Notes under the pieces: model-generated | Seen by the model: the letters and a program-made list of their open reading frames with translations, nothing else | The model's database searches: none | Told to the model about the DNA's origin: nothing | Assembly: GCA_021799715.1 (NCBI GenBank) | Contig: JAJYZY010000011.1 | Coordinates: 1-28,844, forward strand | Length of the DNA: 28,844 bases | Direction of reading: 5' to 3' | Source: Planctomycetota bacterium | GTDB taxonomy: Bacteria; Planctomycetota; Phycisphaerae; WQYP01 | Shown here: piece by piece, positions 7,532-15,539 of the stretch | Numbering within the stretch: position 1 is the first letter of the stretch | How the letters are laid out: each line of letters opens with the position of its first letter | Position numbers and translations under genes: made by a program

Positions 7532-8545
7532 ATGACTCATTGCCCGGAATATAACACGGCGGTACCCCGCGACTCCAACCGCAATCGCGGCCAATTCGCC
7601 GCCGCCGTCGTGGCAAACACCAATATTTGCCGTGAACATTTTCTTCTCACACTGCGGGTAGCGGATTTTCCCCCCAGCCGGCCCGGACAGTTTGTGCAGG
7701 TGTTGTGCCCACCACCGGATACCGCGTCCGGCAGGCCCTCTGACCCGGCAGTATCGGCGGAACCGGAAGTTCAAGAATTGCATTGGGAGCCGGGAACGCT
7801 GCCGCCGCGTTTTCATGACCCTTATTTGCTGGAACCCGAACCGTACCTGCGCCGGCCATTTTCCATCGCGGGTCGCCGCGATGATATGGTAAACCATTGC
7901 TGCGACATTGACCTCATCTACCGGGTAATCGGCAAAGCCACCGGGCGAATGGCGACTCTGGCGACCGATGATTGCATATCCATACTTGGGCCTTTGGGCA
8001 ATGAATTTCCGGTACCCGACGCGATGACGACAGCTTTTTTAGTCGGCGGGGGAGTTGGAATTCCGCCGATGATTTATCTGGCGGAGAAGTTTCAGCGCCT
8101 GGGCATTAAGGCAGTGGCTTTTATCGGCGCTCAAAAAGCGGACCTCATTCCGTTGCGCATAACCGGTGACGTTGGCACCAAGCCGACATCCAATGTGCGG
8201 GAATTTGCGGATTTTGAAACCCAAACGGTTGTCGCAACGGATGACGGCTCTCTGGGCAATAAGGGTTTTGTCACGCAGGTGTTGGAGCAATTTTGCACCA
8301 AAAATCCCGATCCTGGAGCGGTGGTGTTCTGCTGTGGGCCAACGCCCATGATGCGGGCCACCGCGTTGGTTGCCGCGCGGCTCAAGTTGCCGTGTTACGC
8401 ATCGCTGGAACAGCCGATGGCCTGTGGCATGGGTACCTGCCAGAGTTGCGTAATTAAATACCGCTCCGTTAATGCGCCGGATTGGGTGTATAAACTCACC
8501 TGCAAAGATGGCCCGGTATTCAACACAACGGATATACTGTGGTAA
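7532..8545 (+). CDS. PyrK-like flavin / 2Fe-2S electron transfer protein
   Basis: Ferredoxin-reductase-like protein of about 337 residues resembling the electron transfer subunit of dihydroorotate dehydrogenase B, which passes electrons from dihydroorotate oxidation to NAD. Visible parts: a beta-barrel with PGQFVQV, the FAD motif RRPFSI, the NAD-binding FLVGGGVGIPPMIYLAE, and a C-terminal 2Fe-2S cluster with Cys298, Cys303, Cys306 and Cys324 (CGMGTCQSC ... YKLTCKDGPVF). An insertion of roughly 35 Pro/Glu-rich residues separates PGQFVQV from RRPFSI, making it longer than typical PyrK (about 260). No PyrD lies beside it. The frame is open back to 7097, but that part overlaps the divergent ketosynthase gene. 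The start is uncertain: 7532 is the last ATG before the first conserved strand and has no clear Shine-Dalgarno. A sulfhydrogenase or glutamate-synthase-type partner is an alternative. Confidence 0.75.
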   Translation: MTHCPEYNTAVPRDSNRNRGQFAAAVVANTNICREHFLLTLRVADFPPSRPGQFVQVLCPPPDTASGRPSDPAVSAEPEVQELHWEPGTLPPRFHDPYLLEPEPYLRRPFSIAGRRDDMVNHCCDIDLIYRVIGKATGRMATLATDDCISILGPLGNEFPVPDAMTTAFLVGGGVGIPPMIYLAEKFQRLGIKAVAFIGAQKADLIPLRITGDVGTKPTSNVREFADFETQTVVATDDGSLGNKGFVTQVLEQFCTKNPDPGAVVFCCGPTPMMRATALVAARLKLPCYASLEQPMACGMGTCQSCVIKYRSVNAPDWVYKLTCKDGPVFNTTDILW

Positions 8546-8623
8546 CCGGTGCTTCCGATGCACCCGCCGCCCGGCCGGGGTTATTTCCGGCGGGATGGGC
8601 CGCAAAATATGGAGAATCGGTAA

Positions 8624-9730
8624 TTGAATAATATTGTACATCTGGTTGACCCTACCAGTGGTATGGATGTGTTGGATACTATCGCCCTGGCGGTCAATGG
8701 CGTGCCCGGAAAGCACCATGTATTGATTTTTGGACACAATGGATGGCTGGGGGCGGCCATTGAGGCGGGAATTCCAAAAAAAAACATCACATGGAGCCGA
8801 ACTCTGGCACGCTGGGACCCCACTATGGGCCGCGCGCTGACGCAATGGGTAAAAAAAAATAATCCGACTCATATCCACGCTTGGGGATATTGGAGTATGG
8901 CGGCGGCCAGTGGCCTGAAAGGTTGCAACGGCGGCCGAATCGCCTTTATTCAGTGTGCCCCAAATTCGGCGCAATTGCGACAATTGCAGAGAAACATGAA
9001 GCGTTCGCAATGGCATTTCATTACACCCTGGCAATGCGTGCAGACGGCCCTGGTTGCCGGCGGGATTCCTCAAAATCATGTTACCCGCGTTAGCCCCGCC
9101 GGATGGCTGGCACCTGTCACCAAAGCTTTGCCCGGCAACTTGCGGCGATCACTGGGAATGCAGGCGCGCGAAGGACCGGTGGTGTTTCTGGGCGGATGGT
9201 CCGAAGAATCGATCAGGCATGATTTGGCCATCTGGGCGGTGGGAATTGTGGCGGAATCCAATGCTGATCTCTGGGCTTTGATACGCAACGATGATGTGCC
9301 GCGAAAAGAGGCCGTCAATCCATATGCCGGCTATCAGTCCTTTGCGCGCACCTTGAAAGACCCGCAATTGGTGACCATTGCGCCTTCTCAATACACATGG
9401 GGCCAATTGGCGGGCGTGGCTGATTTTTTTCTCTTTGCACCCAGACGGTCCGCGGGCGTAAGCAGCCTGTTAACCGCCATGGCATTGGGAAAGCCGATTA
9501 TCAGCGCCAGGACGGATCAGGTCTGTGAATTGCTGGAAAATGGAACCAGTGCCCTGCTGGCACCGCCGGATAATCCGCGCGAATTGGCCGCCCGGCTTAA
9601 CGCGCTGATGGAAAACAAGGCCCTGGCCGCCAAAATTGGCGCTGGTGCCAAAGCCGCGTACGATAACCTCGCCCGCCCGGAATTGTTTATCAACCAATTG
9701 GACGCCATTCACGGTCAACTTACCGGTTAG
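8624..9730 (+). CDS. GT-B fold glycosyltransferase (family 4-like)
   Basis: 368 residues. It probably transfers a sugar from a nucleotide donor to a cell-surface or lipid acceptor; neither is known. The first half is an acceptor-type Rossmann domain beginning NIVHLVDPTSGMDVL and containing HIHAWGYW. The second half has VVFLGGWSEES, then the donor-side helix ADFFLFAPRRSAGVSSLLTA and MALGKPIIS, ending PPDNPRELAARL. The E-x7-E motif usual in this family is degenerate (Ala and Thr at the two Glu positions), so donor binding or activity may differ. The start is TTG at 8624 with GGAG 9 nt upstream. It lies 78 nt behind the PyrK-like gene and may be cotranscribed. No signal peptide or membrane segment is seen. 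Confidence 0.72.
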   Translation: MNNIVHLVDPTSGMDVLDTIALAVNGVPGKHHVLIFGHNGWLGAAIEAGIPKKNITWSRTLARWDPTMGRALTQWVKKNNPTHIHAWGYWSMAAASGLKGCNGGRIAFIQCAPNSAQLRQLQRNMKRSQWHFITPWQCVQTALVAGGIPQNHVTRVSPAGWLAPVTKALPGNLRRSLGMQAREGPVVFLGGWSEESIRHDLAIWAVGIVAESNADLWALIRNDDVPRKEAVNPYAGYQSFARTLKDPQLVTIAPSQYTWGQLAGVADFFLFAPRRSAGVSSLLTAMALGKPIISARTDQVCELLENGTSALLAPPDNPRELAARLNALMENKALAAKIGAGAKAAYDNLARPELFINQLDAIHGQLTG

Positions 9731-9780
9731 GTGTGACAATGGGCTATGAGCCTTTCCGGTTAATGGCCGGGTTCGCCATG

Positions 9781-9878
9781 GGGCCGGCATTTCCCCTATG
9801 CGCCGTCGTAGCGCGGGCTGACTTTGGGGAATCATTCCGCGCGATGTGATGGCAAAGCATAGGGCGCATTTCCGGCCC
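9781..9878 (+). ncRNA. Candidate structured RNA: three-tier nested stem
   Basis: Three perfectly complementary arm pairs are nested in order. The outer is GGGCCGG (9781-9787) with CCGGCCC (9872-9878); the middle is CCCTATGC (9794-9801) with GCATAGGG (9857-9864); the inner is GCGCGG (9811-9816) with CCGCGC (9837-9842), closing a 20-nt loop. The stems are separated by small internal loops. It could be the 3' hairpin of the glycosyltransferase transcript, a small RNA or a leader element of ppk1. It does not match SRP RNA, 6S RNA or any riboswitch I know. The strand is a guess. Confidence 0.4.
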
Positions 9879-9881
9879 ACC

Positions 9882-9903
9882 AAGCGGGGGGGCGGCGCTT
9901 TTT
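9882..9903 (+). terminator. Possible terminator after the glycosyltransferase gene
   Basis: AAGCG and CGCTT form a short 5-bp stem around a G-rich loop, and the CGCTT arm runs into a stretch of five T. It lies about 150 nt past the stop codon and directly behind the nested stem. The stem is short, so support is weak. Confidence 0.3.
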
Positions 9904-10068
9904 CCGGCACCTCAACGCGGCTCCCGGCAGTACCGTCTCTTTGAGCGGCGGGCCACCGTCGCCGCGGTTTGATGAGAGCCAAAAATCATGCCGTCGAGCC
10001 CCGCCGCATATGCGGACAAGCTCCAGGCCTGAAAACAACCGATCCAAATAATCTCTTAATATTCCGAT

Positions 10069-10098
10069 TTGGCAAAACCGCCCCCTCAATGGTACTCT
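10069..10098 (+). promoter_or_regulatory. Weak candidate promoter of ppk1
   Basis: TTGGCA (10069-10074) and TACTCT (10093-10098) are separated by 18 nt. TACTCT is a poor -10 match. It would give a leader of about 150 nt. Confidence 0.3.
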
Positions 10099-10255
10099 TT
10101 TAATGCGGGTGCGGGTTTTACGCTGCGGGACGCGCACAGCCACGCCGCGGACACCGCGGCCAAATTGGCCGGCGCGATGGAAAACCCGAAGTAAACGATG
10201 CGCAGGCCCTGATTCTGAATTTCAGTATGATGTGAAGAAAGCTTCGGAATTTAAT

Positions 10256-12397
10256 ATGACCACGATCACCGAAAACTCAGCCACGACCCTGCAGCCTCTC
10301 ACCGGCGGACCGGCTGACATCCGCTTTTTTAATCGTGATTTGAGCTGGCTGGATTTTAACGCGCGGGTTCTGCACGAAGCCGCGGACAAACGAAATCCAT
10401 TATTGGAACGCTTGAAATTTCTGGCGATTTTTGCCAGCAATACTGATGAATTTTTCATGAAACGCATCGGACTGCTCAAACGCTGGATTATCAACAAACC
10501 CAACGAGACCGGCCCGGATGGCCTGACGCATCGGCGGCAGCTTGAATTGGTGCGCCAACGGCTGGCCGATATGTGCGCGCTGCAACATGACATCTGGAAA
10601 CGGGAACTTCGTCCCCAGTTGGCGGAAGCGGGCATTACGCTGCGCCGCTATGAGGAACTCACCGAACGCCAGCAGGTTCACGCGGCGGAATATTTCACCC
10701 GCTATATTTTTCCCGTGCTCACGCCGCTGGCGGTCGACCCGGGACACCCCTTCCCGTTTATCAGCAACTTGAGTATTTCCATCGGCGTGCTGCTGCGCCA
10801 ACCGGCGCTGCCGGAAGCGTTGTTTGCCCGGGTGAAAGTTCCGCGCCTCTTCCCGCGATGGTTTAAAATTGAAGAACCATCGGGCACCATTTTTGTCCCG
10901 TTGGAAAGCCTCATCCAGGGGCGGCTTGAAATGCTTTTTCCGGGCATGCACGTGCTGGAATCACAGATTTTCCGCGTGACCCGCAGCGCGGAAGTCGAGG
11001 CCGCCGAGGATATAGAAGATTCCGAAGACCTGCTGGAGGAAGTTCAGGAGGAATTGCGGGCCCGCCGATTTGCCGAAACCGTGCGCGTGCAGATTTCCCC
11101 CGGCATGTCGGATGAAATGCGCCATTATTTAACCGATGGCCTGGAAGTGCACAGCGAATATCTGGAGGAAGAACCCGAGCCGCTGGGGCTGGCCGATATG
11201 ATGAGCCTGGCGACATTGGATATTCCCGCTTTGCGCACGCCGACATGGACACCCGTGTGCGCTCCGGCACTGGCCGATTCGGATGCCAGCATTTTTGCCA
11301 TCATCCGCCAGAGCGATATTCTTGTGCATCACCCGTATGAAAGTTTTAACAGTTCGGTTGAACGCTTTATTCTTACCGCGGTCAATGATCCACAGGTATT
11401 GGCCATTAAAATGACCCTGTATCGCACCAGCGGTGATTCGCCGTTTGTGCCGGCTTTGGCGCGGGCCGCGGAAATGGGCAAACAGGTCGCGGTGCTGGTG
11501 GAGCTCAAGGCCCGGTTTGATGAGGAAAGCAATATCCAATGGGCGCAGGCACTTGAAAGCGCCGGTGCGCATGTTGTCTATGGTATTCTCGGCTTGAAAA
11601 CCCACACTAAAATTGCCCTCGTGGTGCGGCGCGAGGATAACGCGGTGAAATCTTACGCCCATATTTCCACCGGCAATTACAATTCACGAACCGCCGAAGT
11701 TTATACCGATTTGGGTCTCTTTACCTGCCGTGGAGATATTTGTGAAGATGTGGTGAACCTGTTTTCATTTCTCACGGGCAGGTCGTTGAAAAGTGATTAC
11801 CATAAACTGCTGGTGGCTCCCGTCACCATGCGCCGGCGATTCCGGGAAATGATTCAACGGGAAGCGGCGCATGCGCAGGCCGGCCGTCCGGCGCGGATTA
11901 TCGCCAAAATGAACGCCCTTGAGGATGCGGAAATTATTGATGCGCTTTACCGTGCGTCGCAGGCGGGTGTAAAAATTGATCTTATTGTCCGCGGATTCTG
12001 TTGCCTCCGGCCCCAGGTTCCGGGCTTAAGCGATAATATTCGTGTGATCAGTATTGTCGGCCGATTTCTGGAGCATTCCAGAATTTTCTATTTCCATAAC
12101 GACGGTATGGAGGAGATGTTCATGGGCTCGGCGGATTGGATGAGCCGAAACTTAAGCCACCGCGTGGAAGCCGCCACACCCATTGAAAATCCGCTGTTGT
12201 CCCAGCGCATACGGGAGATTCTGGATATCATGCTTGCGGATAATCGGCAGGCATGGGACCTGGCCGCCGATGGCACCTGGACCCAGCGCCATCCCGCCGC
12301 CGATGAGCCGGAACGGGGCAGTCAGACCCGGTTGATGCAACTGACCATTGAACGGCAACACGCCATCGCCGAAGCGGCCGATGGCCCGCCGCGGTAA
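10256..12397 (+). CDS. ppk1: Polyphosphate kinase 1
   Basis: Reversibly moves the gamma-phosphate of ATP onto inorganic polyphosphate, a phosphate and energy store tied to stress survival. 713 residues, the normal length. The N-terminal domain starts FFNRDLSWLDFNARVL and continues LKFLAIFASNTDEFFMKR, both typical. The catalytic C-terminal domains carry HHPYESF, KMTLYRT, ELKARFDEE, His450 in GLKTHTKIAL (equivalent to the autophosphorylated His of E. coli PPK), STGNYN, and the second conserved His614 in FYFHNDG followed by MGSADWM. I chose the ATG at 10256 because the upstream in-frame 51 residues do not resemble the family; the Shine-Dalgarno there is weak. It stands alone: no ppx or phoU adjoins it. 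Confidence 0.95.
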   Translation: MTTITENSATTLQPLTGGPADIRFFNRDLSWLDFNARVLHEAADKRNPLLERLKFLAIFASNTDEFFMKRIGLLKRWIINKPNETGPDGLTHRRQLELVRQRLADMCALQHDIWKRELRPQLAEAGITLRRYEELTERQQVHAAEYFTRYIFPVLTPLAVDPGHPFPFISNLSISIGVLLRQPALPEALFARVKVPRLFPRWFKIEEPSGTIFVPLESLIQGRLEMLFPGMHVLESQIFRVTRSAEVEAAEDIEDSEDLLEEVQEELRARRFAETVRVQISPGMSDEMRHYLTDGLEVHSEYLEEEPEPLGLADMMSLATLDIPALRTPTWTPVCAPALADSDASIFAIIRQSDILVHHPYESFNSSVERFILTAVNDPQVLAIKMTLYRTSGDSPFVPALARAAEMGKQVAVLVELKARFDEESNIQWAQALESAGAHVVYGILGLKTHTKIALVVRREDNAVKSYAHISTGNYNSRTAEVYTDLGLFTCRGDICEDVVNLFSFLTGRSLKSDYHKLLVAPVTMRRRFREMIQREAAHAQAGRPARIIAKMNALEDAEIIDALYRASQAGVKIDLIVRGFCCLRPQVPGLSDNIRVISIVGRFLEHSRIFYFHNDGMEEMFMGSADWMSRNLSHRVEAATPIENPLLSQRIREILDIMLADNRQAWDLAADGTWTQRHPAADEPERGSQTRLMQLTIERQHAIAEAADGPPR

Positions 12398-12523
12398 TCT
12401 CCGGGCCGCCCGGTACGGAAAAACGGAAAAGCATGTCGTTCACGCTCCTGTAAAAATCCACTGCGGAGCCACGCGGTGCAAACTCGCGGCCGATTCAACC
12501 GTTCCCGGCGCGGCAATGGCAAG

Positions 12524-12544
12524 CCCGGCATGAATCATGCCCGG
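12524..12544 (+). terminator. Hairpin after ppk1
   Basis: CCCGGCATG and CATGCCCGG pair around a 3-nt loop with one mismatch. It lies between the ppk1 stop codon and the tRNA promoter. There is no T-tract, so it may not terminate on its own. Confidence 0.3.
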
Positions 12545-12570
12545 AATCCGGAAACGCGAATTCAATAAAT

Positions 12571-12599
12571 TTGACCTAAAGTGTGTTCAAGTATACTCT
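12571..12599 (+). promoter_or_regulatory. Candidate promoter of tRNA-Ser
   Basis: TTGACC (12571-12576) is followed by TATACT at 12592-12597 (15-nt spacer) or TACTCT at 12594-12599 (17-nt spacer). Transcription would start about 20 nt before the mature tRNA. Confidence 0.5.
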
Positions 12600-12626
12600 T
12601 ATTAATCTTCGTTTCGGCGAAGCTCT

Positions 12627-12713
12627 GGAGAGATGTCCGAGTGGCTTAAGGAGCACGATTGGAAGTCGTGTGTGGGGGTAACCTCACCGTGGGTTCGAAT
12701 CCCACTCTCTCCG
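12627..12713 (+). tRNA. tRNA-Ser, anticodon GGA
   Basis: 87-nt serine tRNA with a long variable arm. The acceptor stem GGAGAGA pairs with TCTCTCC, followed by discriminator G at 12713. The anticodon stem CACGA/TCGTG encloses the loop TTGGAAG, giving anticodon GGA, which reads UCC and UCU. The T arm is GTGGG-TTCGAAT-CCCAC. The terminal CCA is not encoded. Decayed insertion-sequence DNA follows, as is common next to tRNA genes. Confidence 0.95.
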
Positions 12714-12732
12714 TTAAAAACCATGGCGCGTT

Positions 12733-12761
12733 CAAAAACCGTTGTTTAACAAGGGTTTTTG
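12733..12761 (+). terminator. Terminator-like hairpin after tRNA-Ser
   Basis: CAAAAACC (12733-12740) pairs with GGTTTTTG (12754-12761); the stem continues inward through TTG/CAA across one G-G mismatch. The A-rich 5' side and T-rich 3' side fit an intrinsic terminator that could work in both directions. It lies 20 nt after the tRNA. Confidence 0.5.
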
Positions 12762-12781
12762 CCTTTCAACCGCCTGCATAT

Positions 12782-12947
12782 TCAGGTGCTGTCCCCAAAC
12801 TGTCCCAATTCGATGCTGCCTGCCATCGATTCCAATTTCATAATTTCACGGTTGGCTTTTGTGTCGAAGATACGGAGGGTAGCCTCCCGATACAACGGAT
12901 GTTGCGGCAAATTCCGGTGCTTCGCAACGCGATTATGAATAGTAAAA
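12782..12947. other. Unassigned sequence between tRNA-Ser and the transposase remnant
   Basis: The minus strand has an open frame ending at 12782 whose last ~50 residues (…REATLRIFDTKANREIMKLE…) look protein-like, but the upstream part of the same frame is not. It may be a second gene fragment from the same decayed element. No function can be given. Confidence 0.25.
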
Positions 12948-13565
12948 TCAACGTGTTTTGCGTCTTGCGGGCAGCTTCTTCCTCGTGGCTGCCGGCACGC
13001 CTCGGCGCGGCTGCGCCTGGGGCATGATGACCCGGGTCTTTTCAAATAATTGCTGAACCGATTCCCGCGGCTGCGGTATGCAATTGCACCGCGGCTTGCC
13101 GCGAATCCACAGTTCCGTTGTGCAGAGCGTTTTGAGTTCATCAAGGCCTTCCCGCACCGTGGCGTCCATGTCCTGCCATCACCAGGCCAACTCCTGTGCG
13201 ATTCGTGTCCGTCGTACGAACCACATCTACCGTGGAATTTTCGGGCGGAGCACAACACGCGGCCGGAGAGAACGCGTGGATATCCCGCCGCGCCGTTGGT
13301 AATTCCGATGTCGGCAGCTTCTGATGGTTTGCAAGCCGAAGATTTGCGGGAGAATGACATCACGATTATCAGGCGGATCGTAATCAGGACAACCGCATCG
13401 CTGCATGGAATGAATGTTTGAACCGCAACGGCACAATCCCGATCTCGGTTTCTGAATTATGGACATCGGGACAGGCGGCACGAAGCGGTCGGCGGCGGCG
13501 CGGTCGATCGGCGCGAGGTGTGGACCATTTGCGTGTCGCGTCAATTCCAGCAACTCCGCGTTCAT
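12948..13565 (-). pseudogene. Decayed insertion-sequence transposase (IS1634-like C-terminus)
   Basis: One minus-strand frame is interrupted by TAG at 13227-13229 and TGA at 13179-13181, yet reads through in register: MWFVRRTRIAQELAW, stop, WQDMDATVREGLDELKTLC, then IPQPRESVQQL, MPQAQPRRGV and AATRKKLPARRKTR. The LxPxxxPxRxVxxATRKKL pattern near the C-terminus recalls transposases of the IS1634 group, an assignment from memory. The upstream portion (13227-13565) contains a Cys-rich stretch (GLCRCGS … RCGCPDY) that I cannot match and may be frameshifted. No inverted terminal repeats or target duplications were found, so the element's limits are unknown. The product would be non-functional. Confidence 0.45.
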
Positions 13566-13783
13566 TCGCTACCTCCGCTGTGAAACAGTGCGTTAATATC
13601 ATCATGTCGCCGTGCCGCGGTGGTGGATTCACTATCGGCGGCTATCCCGATGCAACCGACGGCTTGCACTTGGAATCGGGAAAGCCTGCCGGTAGGATTT
13701 ATTAACATTATTAACGTGGCTGGCGGGAGATGTTGGCTCTCGATGCCGACGGACGGCAGCCGTCGCGGAAAGTAACGAACCTG
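13566..13783. other. Intergenic sequence before the epimerase-like gene
   Basis: No gene recognised. It contains ATTAACATTATTAACG near 13698-13713, a short AT-rich direct repeat (TTAACattaTTAAC), possibly part of a promoter for the following gene. Confidence 0.3.
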
Positions 13784-14764
13784 ATGGATGACGCAATAAA
13801 CAATCCGCCTCTTCACGCCGTCACCGGTGCTTTTGGATATTCCGGACGTTATATTGCGCAACGATTGCTGAACGCCGGAATAGCCGTGCGAACATTGACT
13901 TCCTCACCGCGGCGCGTCAATCCCTTTGGCAATTCCGTGGAAATCAGGGAATTTGACTGGCGGGACACCGACAGGCTCGCTGCGGCGCTGGACGGGGTGG
14001 AAGTGCTTTACAACACATACTGGGTTCGCTTTAACAGCAAAAACTTCTGCTTTGCGGAGGCTGTCGAAAACAGCCGGAAACTGTTTGCCGCCGCCCGGGC
14101 CGCCGGTGTGCGGCGCATTGTGCATGTGAGCATAACCAATCCGGATATCCATTCAAATCTGGAATATTTCCGCGGCAAGGCGCAGGTGGAGCAGGCATTA
14201 ACGGACTGCGGAGTGGCTTTCACCATCCTCCGGCCCGCGGTCCTTTTCGGCAAGGAAGATATTTTAATAAACAACATCGCGTGGATGTTGCGACGCTTGC
14301 CGGTTTTCGGAGTTTTTGGGGACGGCGAATACAAAATGCAGCCGATCTATGTTGATGATTTAGCCGAGTTGGCGGTGCGGAGCGCGGGTGGCAGCACAAA
14401 TGAGGTTATCCAAGCCATCGGACCGGAGACATTTACCTATCGCGAACTGGTAAAAGCGATAGGACGCATCATCGGCTGCGATCGGCCCATCATCTCCGTT
14501 AATCCGGAGGTGGGATACCTTTTTGCGGCTGTGGCCGGAAAGATGGTTCATGATGTGATTATCACGCTTGATGAAATTCGCGGCCTGATGGAGGGGCGGC
14601 TGTTTGTTGATGGCCCGGCCGCTGGAACCACCAGGCTCACGCAATGGTCGCAGGAAAACCGCCAGTGGTTGGGGCACCGCTATGCCAGTGAAATGGCGCG
14701 CCGCCGGGATCGGGTCAGCGACTATACGGCTTTGCGCGGGGACGGCCAAATGGTTGGCAAATAA
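13784..14764 (+). CDS. NAD(P)-binding epimerase / NmrA-like protein
   Basis: 326 residues, an atypical short-chain dehydrogenase. The N-terminal Rossmann strand and dinucleotide loop read HAVTGAFGYSGRYIA. There follow an acidic/basic turn (TSSPRRVNPFG), the central VRRIVHVSIT strand, YFRGKAQVEQAL where the catalytic Tyr and Lys of classical members sit in YxxxK (here YFRGK), and TILRPAVLFG. The C-terminal half contains QPIYVDDLAELAV, typical of the NDUFA9/NmrA and SDR_a5 groups. These bind NAD(P) and act in sugar, sterol or quinone metabolism, or as complex I assembly proteins; the substrate here is unknown. I chose the ATG at 13784 because it precedes the first strand closely and GGAAAG lies 11 nt upstream. 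The earlier ATG at 13730 has a purine run directly against it, leaving no spacer. Confidence 0.75.
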   Translation: MDDAINNPPLHAVTGAFGYSGRYIAQRLLNAGIAVRTLTSSPRRVNPFGNSVEIREFDWRDTDRLAAALDGVEVLYNTYWVRFNSKNFCFAEAVENSRKLFAAARAAGVRRIVHVSITNPDIHSNLEYFRGKAQVEQALTDCGVAFTILRPAVLFGKEDILINNIAWMLRRLPVFGVFGDGEYKMQPIYVDDLAELAVRSAGGSTNEVIQAIGPETFTYRELVKAIGRIIGCDRPIISVNPEVGYLFAAVAGKMVHDVIITLDEIRGLMEGRLFVDGPAAGTTRLTQWSQENRQWLGHRYASEMARRRDRVSDYTALRGDGQMVGK

Positions 14765-15006
14765 CCGCGGTTCTCCGACGGGAAAGATATTTTGAAATTG
14801 AAGCGGGAGCGGAACAACCCCTCGCAGTTCCAGCCAGCCTGCCGCGGGCGGCCGCCGAGCGGCTGCGGGAAATGCGATGCCCACCGGCTGATATTTTGCC
14901 GTAACGGGTTCAAACCGGGGGCCGATTGACCATAGGCTGTGAAGGTCTAAAAAATCATGCGATAAAGAATATTGATTTGCCCGTTGATACTGGCTTGATG
15001 GGGGGA
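14765..15006. other. Convergent intergenic region
   Basis: Lies between the epimerase-like gene and the cold-shock gene, which point towards each other. No gene or clear terminator was seen; the GC-rich palindrome GGCGGCCGCC near 14847 could form a short hairpin. Confidence 0.3.
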
Positions 15007-15243
15007 TCAGCTTTGTGCCTGCGGCGCGACGGCGGCTTGAATTTTGCGCACGCTGACGGCTTTGACGCCCTTGGGGCCGGGCTGGCATTCATATTCCACC
15101 ACATCGCCATCGGCAAGCGTGCGATATCCCGTTGCGAGAATGGCCGATTGGTGCACGAAAATATCCTGATTATCCGGTCCTTCGATAAAACCGAAGCCCT
15201 TACGATCATTAAACCACTTGATTTTGCCAACCAGCATTGCCAT
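15007..15243 (-). CDS. Cold-shock domain protein (CspA family)
   Basis: Single-stranded RNA/DNA-binding chaperone of 78 residues. The five-stranded OB fold is complete: GKIKWFNDRKGFGFI with RNP1 KGFGFI at 15-20, RNP2 DIFVH at 27-31, then DGDVVEYECQPGPKG and a short Ala/Gln/Ser tail. I chose the ATG at 15243, 9 nt after GGAG; the ATG at 15249 is only 3 nt from it. A good promoter lies about 115 nt upstream, so the transcript has the long leader typical of cold-inducible csp mRNAs, although cold control is not shown. It is divergent from tsf. Confidence 0.93.
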   Translation of the reverse strand: MAMLVGKIKWFNDRKGFGFIEGPDNQDIFVHQSAILATGYRTLADGDVVEYECQPGPKGVKAVSVRKIQAAVAPQAQS

Positions 15244-15539
15244 ATTCATTATCTCCGGCTAATCAATTAAGAACGCCACGTTGAGAACAGATGAACGACA
15301 GGGACTGTTTTACGCAAATACACACAAATCCTATATGGAATAAATTCAGCATCGGTGAGTATGAGCCATATTCTTTGGTTTGTCAAGAAAAACAGGTCAA
15401 AAAATTACAAAATGAGCTGATTTCAAGGGCAAGTGGACGTTTGCGGCAAGAAGGCGTAAAATTGCCGGGCTATGGCGCATAAGACGGCGCCAGCCTGGTT
15501 AATGGGTTGTTTTAATTTGGAACACCGAGGAAATATAGA
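15244..15539. other. AT-rich divergent region between the cold-shock gene and tsf
   Basis: Noticeably AT-richer than its neighbours. It holds the cold-shock gene promoter and leader on the minus strand. The promoter of tsf must also lie here, but I found no good hexamer pair for it. A 63-codon open frame at 15291-15482 lacks a Shine-Dalgarno and runs over the promoter, so it is not called. Confidence 0.5.
15358..15386 (-). promoter_or_regulatory. Promoter of the cold-shock gene
   Basis: Minus-strand TTGACA (15381-15386, perfect -35) and CATACT (15358-15363) with a 17-nt spacer. Transcription would start near 15350 and leave a leader of about 107 nt. Confidence 0.65.

Larger units (their letters stand above)
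9731..10255. other. 525-nt intergenic region with nested inverted repeats
   Basis: No convincing protein gene lies here. It contains the nested inverted repeat at 9781-9878, an AAGCG/CGCTT hairpin followed by a T-run near 9882-9903, and a weak promoter-like pair before ppk1. A short open frame from 10060 to 10194 lacks a start codon but reads like a protein tail; it may be a gene remnant or chance. Confidence 0.5.

Noticed and set aside
8039..9079. 346-codon minus-strand frame across the PyrK-like and glycosyltransferase genes
   Set aside because: It is antisense to two well-supported genes, and its composition (His, Arg, Ile, Gln rich without motifs) is that of a shadow frame.
9781..9878. 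Match of the nested stem to SRP RNA or 6S RNA
   Set aside because: It lacks the conserved SRP apical motif and the long central bubble and length of 6S RNA.
15291..15482. 63-codon plus-strand open frame upstream of tsf
   Set aside because: No Shine-Dalgarno, no recognisable motif, and it lies across a strong opposite-strand promoter; the AT-rich composition alone can explain the open frame.
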